The notes: generated by a model from the sequence alone, not told the origin. A stretch of 5,629 bases of DNA from Acidobacteriaceae bacterium (GCA_025929125.1 JAICMT010000129.1:1-5629); one strand, 5' to 3'. Positions 1 through 5,240 are shown, counted from the first letter of the stretch. Numbers and translations are program-made.

Positions 1-60
1 CATCCGGCCTTTTGTGTGTAGTTCCGGGGCTGATTCGCGATAGAGCGGGCTGCTGGACGT

Positions 61-366
61 TCAAGCCAGTCGTGCCGTGTAGACCATGATGGAGACGCCG
101 CCAGTGACAAAGTTGGGCAGGTCCGCCACAGTTGCCTGGCCCTCAGGCGAGGCGAGCGCTGCCTCAACCGCTTCCGGAGAATCGAAGCTCAACTGGGCAA
201 TCAGGTGCGGTGCCGTCCCGGCGAGCGGGTTGACGAGGCCGTCGCTGACCGTGAACTCCCTGAGGCCGGGAAGCGCCTTCGCCAGGGGCACATGGGTCTC
301 GTGGTAGTACCGATTGAAGGCGTTTACATCCGCCGGAACTCCGTATTGCACCAGTAGGTAGGTCAT
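61..366 (-). CDS. EthD-family dimeric alpha/beta-barrel protein
   Basis: A 101-residue protein resembling the EthD family: a single ferredoxin-like domain, usually about 100 residues, that pairs into a dimeric alpha/beta barrel. Visible hallmarks are the opening strand TYLLVQYG (residues 2-9), the segment YYHETHVPLAKALPGL (20-35) with the family's Y-x4-H-x-P pattern, a middle strand APHLIAQLSF, and a helix rich in Ala and Glu before the last strand. The name comes from a protein linked to ethyl tert-butyl ether breakdown, but most members have no known reaction, so no substrate is claimed here. The start at 366 was chosen because the domain begins there. The frame stays open to an ATG at 465, but that stretch translates to low-complexity Pro/Arg sequence and crosses a G/C-run palindrome. 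No convincing Shine-Dalgarno site precedes 366. It is 158 bp downstream of the next minus-strand gene and so probably not tightly co-transcribed with it. Confidence 0.82.
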   Translation of the reverse strand: MTYLLVQYGVPADVNAFNRYYHETHVPLAKALPGLREFTVSDGLVNPLAGTAPHLIAQLSFDSPEAVEAALASPEGQATVADLPNFVTGGVSIMVYTARLA

Positions 367-402
367 AGGCGGCCATTCTACGCGCAATCCAGGTGCGGTC
401 CC

Positions 403-421
403 GGGGGGCCCCCCTGGGGGG
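403..421. repeat. G6-C6-T-G6 palindromic run
   Basis: Six G (403-408), six C (409-414), T, then six G (416-421): the first twelve bases are a perfect palindrome and the C run can pair with either G run. On the minus strand it is preceded by CCGCCCAAAATACCCCCC. It sits in the leader or promoter region of the EthD-family gene, 37 bp before that start. From memory, C/G runs next to CAAAATACCCCC recur between genes in Acidobacteriaceae, so this may be a dispersed intergenic element; only one copy is visible here. Confidence 0.5.
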
Positions 422-524
422 TATTTTGGGCGGAAGTGCCTTGGATTGTGGCGATTGGAGCGCATGGCGGCTGTAAAGTATTCGATCGGTGTAACTTGCA
501 GCTAAAATCGTGAGCTCATTGGGG

Positions 525-887
525 TTATCGAAGAAGACGGCTGACGGTTTGCAGGCAATTGAGGAGGCGGCTGCCGTCCCGGGTGGGGATCTGGCCTGAG
601 CTGAGGCCGTTGAGGACGGCGGCGAGCGCAATCTGTAATGCGCCTCTTTCCGTGGGCGCGACGCCGGAGAGCGTGGCGAGCGCGTTGGCACAGTAGGCGC
701 GGAGGTAGTCGACGGTTTCGGGGCGCAGGGTGCGGGGATCCAGCTGAGGAGCCTGGATGGGCCTGCGGCGCTGGGTGCGCAGGTGAAAGAAGCAGTAGGC
801 GCTGACTCCGGCGGCAGGGGACCGGCAGCGGCGGCCGTTGGTTCGGGTAAAGCTGCAGATGGGGTACTGGGCGGCGGGCCTGGGCAT
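525..887 (-). CDS. Small protein with N-terminal CCCH motif, unknown function
   Basis: A 120-residue basic protein of unknown function. The N-terminus has C11-x9-C21-x10-C32-x2-H35, written as ICSFTRTNGRRCRSP then AYCFFH, which looks like a small zinc-binding knuckle. A Pro/Arg linker (37-56) leads into a probably helical second half (57-120) with the segments LQIALAAVLNGLSSG (84-98) and LLNCLQTVSRLLR (108-120). From memory, acidobacterial genomes carry many small proteins with this arrangement: a Cys/His head of the form C-G-RC-SPA-FC-YH, then a helix ending in a leucine-rich stretch. This assignment is to a family type only. The start at 887 is supported by AGGAG at 895-899, seven bases upstream. 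A hairpin at 922-945 lies in the probable leader. Nucleic-acid binding is a possible role suggested only by the basic character and CCCH layout. Confidence 0.75.
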   Translation of the reverse strand: MPRPAAQYPICSFTRTNGRRCRSPAAGVSAYCFFHLRTQRRRPIQAPQLDPRTLRPETVDYLRAYCANALATLSGVAPTERGALQIALAAVLNGLSSGQIPTRDGSRLLNCLQTVSRLLR

Positions 888-894
888 GGCGTGG

Positions 895-899
895 CTCCT
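895..899 (-). promoter_or_regulatory. Shine-Dalgarno site of the CCCH-motif gene
   Basis: AGGAG on the minus strand, seven bases before the ATG at 887. It fixes the start of the 120-residue protein. Confidence 0.75.
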
Positions 900-921
900 G
901 GGGTGCGTAGGTTAAATGCGA

Positions 922-945
922 AAGGGCCGCTTGGAAGCGGCCCTT
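922..945 (-). terminator. Perfect 11-bp hairpin in the leader of the CCCH-motif gene
   Basis: AAGGGCCGCTT at 922-932 pairs perfectly with AAGCGGCCCTT at 935-945 around a two-base loop. On the minus strand it is followed by TCGCATTTAA, only moderately T-rich. On the plus strand it is followed by CTCTGACTCTC, which is not a U-tract. It lies between two divergent starts, where a terminator is not expected. It could be a transcription attenuator in the leader of the 525-887 gene, an RNA-stability element, or a terminator left from a former neighbour. The structure is certain; its role is not. Confidence 0.45.
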
Positions 946-963
946 CTCTGACTCTCTAATTTA

Positions 964-994
964 ATTGTACCAAGTTGGGTATAACTGGTGTCAC
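964..994 (-). promoter_or_regulatory. Possible promoter of the CCCH-motif gene
   Basis: Minus-strand -10 box TACAAT at 964-969 (five of six consensus bases) with an upstream TG one base away (971-972), giving an extended -10. A weak -35 GTGACA at 989-994 has a long 19-bp spacer. The predicted start near 957 gives a leader of about 70 nt that contains the 922-945 hairpin. Read by eye only. Confidence 0.35.
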
Positions 995-1087
995 ATCGAT
1001 TTTTTTGCGGGAAGAGTTTTTGCTTTCTTGCATTTGGAATGGAAATCCACAGGGGTGGGACTTGACAACTTTGCCGGTATTGGAAGT

Positions 1088-1116
1088 TTGACTAGATGGG
1101 TCATTTTGACTAATAT
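1088..1116 (+). promoter_or_regulatory. Promoter of the toxin-antitoxin operon
   Basis: TTGACT (1088-1093, five of six -35 bases), a 17-bp spacer, and TAATAT (1111-1116, four of six -10 bases). The predicted transcript would begin near 1123, just before the Shine-Dalgarno site at 1125-1130, leaving a very short leader. This rules against an upstream ATG at 1115, which lies inside the -10 box. Both promoter boxes are overlapped by the paired palindromes described separately, the usual arrangement for autorepressed toxin-antitoxin operons. Confidence 0.6.
1089..1103. promoter_or_regulatory. Operator-like palindrome, copy 1
   Basis: TGAC-N7-GTCA overlapping the -35 box of the toxin-antitoxin promoter. 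It matches the copy at 1107-1121 at 11 of 15 positions, with differences only in the central four bases. Copy spacing is 18 bp. It probably binds the Phd/YefM-type antitoxin or the toxin-antitoxin complex, as is typical for this family; the binding is inferred. Confidence 0.55.
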
Positions 1117-1121
1117 GGTCA
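1107..1121. promoter_or_regulatory. Operator-like palindrome, copy 2
   Basis: TGAC-N7-GTCA covering the -10 box and ending just before the predicted transcription start. With copy 1 it forms a tandem pair lying over the whole promoter, so a bound repressor would block RNA polymerase directly. Confidence 0.55.
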
Positions 1122-1135
1122 GACGAGGTGGCGGA

Positions 1136-1414
1136 ATGGCACGGTGGGCGGTGGCAGAGGCGAAGGCGAAGTTCAGCGAGGTTCTGGACCGGGCCGAACG
1201 AGAGGGACCGCAGGTGGTGCGACGGCGGGGGAAAGAGTTCGTCCTGGTGACCTTGCCTGAGTACGAAAGGCGAGTGTCGTCCGCTGGTGACATTGACGCG
1301 GGTGGGAGGACGTCGGGCCGGAGGCTGTGGGAAGAGCTACGAGTTGTTCCGGCGGACGGCGTTGACGTGGAACTGGAGAAATCGCGCTGGAATCCGCCAC
1401 AGGTTGATCTGTGA
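1136..1414 (+). CDS. Type II antitoxin, Phd/YefM family
   Basis: A 92-residue antitoxin for the PIN-domain toxin encoded directly downstream. The N-terminal half is a typical Phd/YefM DNA-binding fold: AKAKFSEVLDRAEREGPQVVRRR (residues 9-31) matches the A-x-x-x-F-S-x-L-L-x-x-A-x-x-G-P pattern, followed by the strand KEFVLVTLPEYER (33-45). The C-terminal part (46-92) is charged and probably unfolded until it wraps the toxin, ending in a short tail with WNPP and VDL. Start 1136 was chosen over an in-frame ATG at 1115 and a TTG at 965 because GAGGTG at 1125-1130 lies five bases before it and the operon's -10 box covers 1115. The stop shares one base with the toxin ATG (TGATG), so translation is probably coupled. 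The protein is expected to bind the two palindromes over its own promoter and repress the operon, more strongly with toxin bound. Phd-type antitoxins paired with VapC-type toxins are common. Confidence 0.85.
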   Translation: MARWAVAEAKAKFSEVLDRAEREGPQVVRRRGKEFVLVTLPEYERRVSSAGDIDAGGRTSGRRLWEELRVVPADGVDVELEKSRWNPPQVDL

Positions 1415-1821
1415 TGTACCTGCTGGATACGGGAGTGCTTTCGCAGACCGCGAAGGCACAACCAGATGAGCGAGTGATGGCATGGTGGGCGGCGTGTCGC
1501 GATTCCGACCTGGCGCTGAGTGCTGTCAGCATTCACGAACTGCGGTATGGGATTGAGTTGCTGCCGACGGGAGCACGCAGGCTCCAACTGGAGTCCTGGT
1601 TCAGCAAAGTTTTGGATCGCTTTCGCGGAAGGATTCTGGCGGTGGAGGAAGAGGTCGCGAGCCTGAGCGGCGCGATGCTGGCAGAGGCGAAGATTGCCGG
1701 GCATACCGCTGAGGTCAGCGATGTGCTGATTGCAGCGACTGCGAGGGTGCATGGGTTGAAGCTGGCTACGCTGAACCGGAAGCACTTTGAGGGGTTCGGG
1801 GTGGAGTTGGTGGAGTTCTGA
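1414..1821 (+). CDS. vapC: PIN-domain toxin, VapC/FitB type
   Basis: A 135-residue PIN-domain ribonuclease toxin. The acidic residues expected to hold Mg2+ are present: D5 in MYLLDTG, E42 in VSIHELRYG, and D103 in VSDVLIAATA. N121 lies at the fourth position in LATLNRKHFEGFGV, where FitB-like members usually have N or D. HELRYGIE and the ATLN-x3-FEG-x-G-V ending are strong VapC/FitB signatures, and the length is normal. One small departure is DTG where most relatives have DTN or DTS. Known VapC proteins cut tRNA or rRNA; the target of this one cannot be read from sequence. The ATG at 1414 overlaps the antitoxin stop by one base; a GTG at 1411 is a possible alternative start giving a 4-base overlap. 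Only a weak AGG at 1401-1403 precedes it, consistent with dependence on translation of the antitoxin. The gene appears intact. Confidence 0.88.
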   Translation: MYLLDTGVLSQTAKAQPDERVMAWWAACRDSDLALSAVSIHELRYGIELLPTGARRLQLESWFSKVLDRFRGRILAVEEEVASLSGAMLAEAKIAGHTAEVSDVLIAATARVHGLKLATLNRKHFEGFGVELVEF

Positions 1822-1880
1822 AAGGTGCTCGGAATGCGGTTACCGCGGTGACGAGATCATGCATGTGGCAAGTCCAAATC

Positions 1881-2363
1881 TCACCTGATCCCGCACCTCC
1901 AGAGGAATAGGCACTTCGCGGATCGAATATGAGTGATATCAGCCGCGGGATCGCAGAGTGGTACAAACTGGCCCGAAATCGTGACCGTGTTTGCTTCAAT
2001 CTCGACATTGGGAAGTGACGCATTAGATTGGCCGCAGTCCAGTTGATGGGCTTGAAACTTATAGATCAATTCATAAGCTTGTTCTACGTGCCCAGATAGT
2101 GGCTTGAAAAGCGACTGCCGCGCGCTTTCAACTGCTGCTTGCTGGAGCATTGGCGGTCCGTTGATGACAGTGACAGTTGATGTTTCCCCGTCAGGCAGGA
2201 GGGTGATGTTCAGAACGACGTCACCATACACATGAGCGGCAAGTGCGATGGGTGGATAGGCGGGCGCTTTTAGTCTGGCGATCGCCAACACCGGCGTCGA
2301 AGTTTGGGCAGCGACGAATGCATTGCCCAGAATGAAAAATGTGAAGCTAAGCCATGCTCGCAT
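1881..2363 (-). CDS. Secreted stand-alone TonB C-terminal-domain protein
   Basis: A 160-residue protein with a cleavable-looking signal peptide (residues 1-19: hydrophobic WLSFTFFILG, then AFVAAQ) followed by a TonB C-terminal domain at about 31-104. The domain shows APAYPPIALAAHVYGDVVLN (33-52), LLPDGETSTVTVINGPPML (55-73) and the helix QQAAVESARQSLFKP (74-88), all typical of TonB-C proteins. It lacks the long membrane anchor and Pro-rich spacer of a true TonB, so it is unlikely to transmit energy from ExbB/ExbD alone. Similar small secreted proteins are frequent in Acidobacteria and usually labelled energy transducer TonB. The C-terminal extension (105-160) has four cysteines (C110, C137, C151, C157) and ends in CLFLWRCGIR, suggesting disulfides in the periplasm. 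No good Shine-Dalgarno site precedes the ATG at 2363, and there is no other plausible in-frame start nearby. It is convergent with the toxin gene, with a 59-bp gap. Confidence 0.75.
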   Translation of the reverse strand: MRAWLSFTFFILGNAFVAAQTSTPVLAIARLKAPAYPPIALAAHVYGDVVLNITLLPDGETSTVTVINGPPMLQQAAVESARQSLFKPLSGHVEQAYELIYKFQAHQLDCGQSNASLPNVEIEANTVTISGQFVPLCDPAADITHIRSAKCLFLWRCGIR

Positions 2364-2413
2364 GAGGATAATGCTACAGAACGACGGAAAATCGAATGTG
2401 ATTCTGCAATAAG

Positions 2414-2437
2414 AAGGCCGCCATTGCTGGCGGCCTT
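2414..2437 (-). terminator. Rho-independent terminator of the radical SAM gene
   Basis: A 10-bp perfect stem (AAGGCCGCCA at 2414-2423 with TGGCGGCCTT at 2428-2437) with a 4-base loop, 24 bases beyond the radical SAM stop. On the minus strand the stem is followed by CTTATT, a modest U-tract. The position and GC-rich stem make a terminator the natural reading. Confidence 0.7.
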
Positions 2438-2461
2438 TGCTGTCTCGGGTTGCTGGAGTGA

Positions 2462-4570
2462 TTAGTCGCCGGGGACGAGGTTCTTGTCTTCCGCGGGGGC
2501 GGCTGGGGCGGCTGCGGGCTTGATTTCGCCCAGGGCGATGAAGCCTGCGGGAGCCTCCGGTTCCTTGAGGATCTCCTTGCGGTAGAGCTTGGCCATGCGG
2601 GCGTTTTCGGCTTCCTGCTTGATCTTGGCGTCGCGTGCGCGGATCTTCTCTTCGCGGGCGTTCTTGGCGATACCGGACTTCTCAAAGGTATCGTTGGCCG
2701 CCGCGTTGACGTGCGCATCGTTGAGCACCAGATCGTACTTCTCCTGCCGCTCGAGGCCGACCTTCTTGCCGCCGGCGAAGATCTCGTGACGGCCGTGCTC
2801 CTCATACCACTTGGTGAGGGTTGCGGTCATGTGCATCTTTTCGATGATGTTCCGCCAGCCCACACCGGTGTTGTAGGCGCAGAAGGAGATCTCGCCTTCC
2901 TGCGTAGCGTAGGGGATGATGCACTGCTCGGTGCGGCGGAAGTCGTAGTTGAAGAGGTCCTGGAACCACATGCCGGCGATGAAGAGGAAGTTCCAGCGAT
3001 CCTTGCGGCGCTTCTCGATATCCGCCATGGTGCGGTCGCCGGTGACCTTGCCGTAGTCGCGGCCGGTGGCGCCGAAGCACTTGTCGAACTTCTGCAGCAG
3101 GTCGAGGATCTTGAAGTGCGTGGGGGCCTCGCTGGGCTTGTAGTTGCGGAGCAGCGCGAGCGAGACGCCGATGATGGAGGAGATCTTGCCGCGGGAGGCG
3201 TCGTTGATCTTGGCGACATCCTTGGCGAGACGGTCGGCGTTGAGGAAGGCGGTGACGGGCACAGCCTCCTTGGTCTCCTTGTCGATCATGAGCGCCATGC
3301 CGATGCCGCAGTTGGGGTGGCATCCGCAGGAGAGCTGGCCCCAGTCGTGATCCGGTCCGTGAACCAGGTCAGCCCAGTCAGAGAAGGTGGACATGAAGGA
3401 GATGGGGAACCAGTCGCGGGTGGGCTCGCCCAGTCCGGTCTGGTTCTTGACGTCGTGCGCCATGTGAGAGAGGGTGTAGCGCTGGGCGGCGCGGCGCTCC
3501 TCAGAGACGGCCTCGTCGCGGCCGGTGAAGGAGACGGGCTGGAAGGAGAGGAAGTTGATCTTCTTCGGGTTGTCGAGCGCGAACTGAATGATGCGGCCAA
3601 CCTGCTCGTTGTTGATGCCGTTGACGATGGTGGTAACGGGAACGATGTCCACGCCGGCCTCATGCAGGTTGTGGATGGCCTGGAGCTTTACGTCGAACGC
3701 ATTGCCAACCTTGCGGTGCGAGTTGGCTGCGTTGCCAATGCCGTCGAACTGCAGATAGGCGTAGCGAAGGCCGGCTTCCGCGGCGGCCTTGGCGAATTCC
3801 TTGGACTTGGCGAACTCGATGCCATTGGTCGCGGCCTGGACGGAGTTGTAACCAACCTTGCGGGCGTAGGCGACGGCGTCGAGGAAGTAGGGCGAGAGGG
3901 TGGGCTCGCCGCCGGAGAACTGGACGGACATCTGACGCCGGGGCTTGATGGTGATGGCGTTGTCCAGCATGGTCTTGATCTCGTCCCAGGTGAGCTCATG
4001 AACGAAGCCGACCTGATTGGCGTCCATGAAGCAGGGATCGCACATCATGTTGCAGCGGTTGGTGAGATCGATGGTGAGGACCGAACCGCGGCCATGGGTC
4101 ACGGTGGAGGTGCCGTGGTTGTGGAGCTTGGAGTCATTGTGGGCGCGGATGTCGCGGCCGGGGAAGACCTCTTCGAGGTGCTTGAACATGGCCGGGTCAA
4201 CCGACATGACATCCTCAAAATGACCGTGAATGGGACAGTCCTTGACCATGAGGATCTGGCCGTCGCGCTCGACGATCTGGGCCTTGATCTCGCCGACCTT
4301 CTCGTTGAGCAGGATTTCGTGCGGCAGCTTGCCATCGACGATCTGCTGGCGAATCTCCGGAATGCAGCGGGGACAGAGCGAGTCCGTGGTGCGCGGCCAG
4401 CCGAGGGGCGGCTTCTCTTTCTGATAGGACTTCAACAGCGGCTTGTCGCTCCACCGGGGAGTAAAGCTGGGATTGTCGCCGAGCATGGAGTTGATCTTGT
4501 CGTAGACAACCCATCCGCCCTTGGCGACCTGCACCAGGGCATTCTCAAAGATCTTTGCGCGCTTTGCCAT
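2462..4570 (-). CDS. Radical SAM enzyme, tetraether/membrane-spanning lipid synthase-like
   Basis: A 702-residue radical SAM protein. The SAM-cluster motif is C173-x3-C177-x2-C180 (TNRCNMMCDPC), followed by FSGGEPT (218-224), which binds SAM. The N-terminal part has LCPRC (C66, C69) and DCPIHG (C112), a likely separate metal site. Further cysteines at 415, 417, 421, 498, 550 and 564 could hold auxiliary clusters. The run SVLTIDLTNRCN, LRYAYLQFDG and FLSFQPVSFTGRD matches the group containing archaeal tetraether lipid synthase (MJ0619/Tes), which joins lipid tails through sp3 carbon-carbon bonds and carries several iron centres. In an acidobacterium the matching product would be membrane-spanning lipids such as iso-diabolic acid. 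This function is inferred; another radical SAM reaction is possible. The region 565-702 extends beyond the archaeal enzymes as I remember them: a charged helix (about 625-668), then a Pro/Ala-rich tail. The start at 4570 is favoured over 4603 because AGGAGA (4581-4586) lies ten bases before it and inside the longer frame. It is a single-gene unit with its own terminator. Confidence 0.8.
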   Translation of the reverse strand: MAKRAKIFENALVQVAKGGWVVYDKINSMLGDNPSFTPRWSDKPLLKSYQKEKPPLGWPRTTDSLCPRCIPEIRQQIVDGKLPHEILLNEKVGEIKAQIVERDGQILMVKDCPIHGHFEDVMSVDPAMFKHLEEVFPGRDIRAHNDSKLHNHGTSTVTHGRGSVLTIDLTNRCNMMCDPCFMDANQVGFVHELTWDEIKTMLDNAITIKPRRQMSVQFSGGEPTLSPYFLDAVAYARKVGYNSVQAATNGIEFAKSKEFAKAAAEAGLRYAYLQFDGIGNAANSHRKVGNAFDVKLQAIHNLHEAGVDIVPVTTIVNGINNEQVGRIIQFALDNPKKINFLSFQPVSFTGRDEAVSEERRAAQRYTLSHMAHDVKNQTGLGEPTRDWFPISFMSTFSDWADLVHGPDHDWGQLSCGCHPNCGIGMALMIDKETKEAVPVTAFLNADRLAKDVAKINDASRGKISSIIGVSLALLRNYKPSEAPTHFKILDLLQKFDKCFGATGRDYGKVTGDRTMADIEKRRKDRWNFLFIAGMWFQDLFNYDFRRTEQCIIPYATQEGEISFCAYNTGVGWRNIIEKMHMTATLTKWYEEHGRHEIFAGGKKVGLERQEKYDLVLNDAHVNAAANDTFEKSGIAKNAREEKIRARDAKIKQEAENARMAKLYRKEILKEPEAPAGFIALGEIKPAAAPAAPAEDKNLVPGD

Positions 4571-4580
4571 TGAAGTTTTC

Positions 4581-4586
4581 TCTCCT
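4581..4586 (-). promoter_or_regulatory. Shine-Dalgarno site of the radical SAM gene
   Basis: AGGAGA on the minus strand, ten bases before the ATG at 4570. It decides between that start and an in-frame ATG at 4603, which has no comparable site and would place this sequence inside the coding region. Confidence 0.65.
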
Positions 4587-4738
4587 GAAGAAATATTGGT
4601 CAAGATGGCCGGTCTCTTCTGTTCCTGGATCCTGGTCTCGATCGTGGACCTGCCTGGTGGCGTGGATCAGGGGCCTAAGTGAATTCGCTTTCACGATCGA
4701 ATCGGCTCTTAGTGTAGCGAGAGGAGCCGGCAAAAGAA

Positions 4739-4756
4739 CGGCAACCAAGGTTGCCG
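4739..4756 (-). terminator. Terminator-like hairpin upstream of the radical SAM gene
   Basis: A perfect 8-bp stem, CGGCAACC with GGTTGCCG, around a two-base loop. On the minus strand it is followed at once by TTCTTTT, the form of an intrinsic terminator. No minus-strand gene lies upstream that it could end. It may therefore be an attenuator in a long radical SAM leader, a shield against transcription coming from the right, or a repressor site if the promoter is nearer 4711. On the plus strand there is no U-tract. Confidence 0.5.
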
Positions 4757-4972
4757 AAGGACATGCTCTCCATCGTTAAGCGTATGCACTGGGCAAGGTG
4801 CGGGGAAGCGCAGTGCGGCGAACGGCAACATGCTGCATTGAATGGGGAATGAGAGGGTTGAATGGGAATGGGGTGCAGCGCTAAGTCCGGCGTTATCAAT
4901 GAGGCACCCTTTGGAAAGAAGTATGCTGAAGGGGGCATTGACCGAGAGTACGGAGGGTTTCAATACTGGAGC

Positions 4973-4978
4973 AGGAGG
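4973..4978 (+). promoter_or_regulatory. Shine-Dalgarno site of the 77-residue protein
   Basis: AGGAGG, a full consensus, six bases before the ATG at 4985. It makes 4985 the clear start in preference to the in-frame ATG at 4862. Confidence 0.8.
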
Positions 4979-4984
4979 GGCGAA

Positions 4985-5218
4985 ATGGGGGATCAGGAGC
5001 GTTCGCGGTGGGAGCAGCAGTTGCGGGATGCGGCGCGGCATGTGGAAGAGGACGTGCGACGCGTGGTGACCTACATCAACGATGAGGTGGTGCCGGATGT
5101 GCGGCAGAACGGCTCGGATGCGCTGCGGTTCGCGGCGCGTGAGCTAGAGAAACTGGCGCAGAAGATGGATGACCGGCGCGCGGTGTCCAGTGCGGCTCCG
5201 CCGCCGCGGGAGAAATGA
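4985..5218 (+). CDS. Small charged helical protein upstream of RlpA, unknown function
   Basis: A 77-residue hydrophilic protein that I do not recognise. It reads as an almost continuous amphipathic helix: QERSRWEQQLRDAARHVEEDV (4-24), then VTYINDEVVPDVRQNGSDALR (28-48), then AARELEKLAQKMDDRR (50-65), ending in a Pro-rich tail (AAPPPREK). There is no signal peptide or membrane segment, so it is probably cytoplasmic. The start is fixed by AGGAGG at 4973-4978. Its stop is only 22 bases before the RlpA-like lipoprotein start (or 4 bases before an alternative GTG start at 5223), so the two are probably co-transcribed. A helical adaptor role beside a cell-wall enzyme is possible but is only a guess from context. 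Confidence 0.7.
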   Translation: MGDQERSRWEQQLRDAARHVEEDVRRVVTYINDEVVPDVRQNGSDALRFAARELEKLAQKMDDRRAVSSAAPPPREK

Positions 5219-5240
5219 CGCGGTGAATGGGGCCCCTGTG

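Larger units (their letters stand above)
4571..4984. other. 414-bp divergent intergenic region
   Basis: It separates the minus-strand radical SAM gene from the plus-strand small-protein/RlpA unit, so it should hold both promoters. No conserved-looking coding frame is seen; short open frames here have no Shine-Dalgarno support or protein-like composition. Toward the radical SAM gene there is a possible -10 TACACT (minus, 4711-4716) with only a weak -35. Toward the plus-strand gene, TTGACC (4938-4943) and AATACT (4962-4967) with an 18-bp spacer form a weak candidate, but its transcript would begin almost at the Shine-Dalgarno site. A strong hairpin lies at 4739-4756, and CACGATCGA and its inverse occur at 4692-4700 and 4638-4646. 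Confidence 0.6.

Noticed and set aside
1..3. A possible minus-strand ATG at the left edge, downstream of the EthD gene
   Set aside because: Only the start codon would lie in the window and the preceding bases give no clear Shine-Dalgarno site, so a gene cannot be supported.
164..691. A 175-codon minus-strand frame spanning the EthD and CCCH genes
   Set aside because: It is out of frame with both real genes, crosses the intergenic gap and has no protein-like motifs.
965..1135. An N-terminal extension of the antitoxin starting at TTG 965 or ATG 1115
   Set aside because: The extension covers the promoter and operators, is AT-rich and not protein-like, and the good Shine-Dalgarno site points to 1136.
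991..1785. A 264-codon minus-strand frame across the toxin-antitoxin genes
   Set aside because: It overlaps two well-supported genes and translates to Ser/Arg/Pro-rich sequence without family features.
1836..1852. Overlapping small palindromes (GCGGTTACCGC, ACCGCGGT) between the toxin and TonB-C genes
   Set aside because: The stem is short with a tiny loop and no U-tract follows on either strand, so a terminator call is not justified.
2711..4573. A 620-codon open frame antisense to the radical SAM gene
   Set aside because: Its translation is a low-complexity Val/Gly/Glu/Asp/Leu-rich sequence expected from the reverse complement of a GC-rich gene. It has no recognisable domain, and the opposite strand encodes a clear enzyme.
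4638..4700. A 9-bp inverted repeat TCGATCGTG / CACGATCGA upstream of the radical SAM gene
   Set aside because: The arms are 45 bp apart, short, and built on CGATCG, itself a palindrome. A pair like this is not rare by chance in 400 bp.
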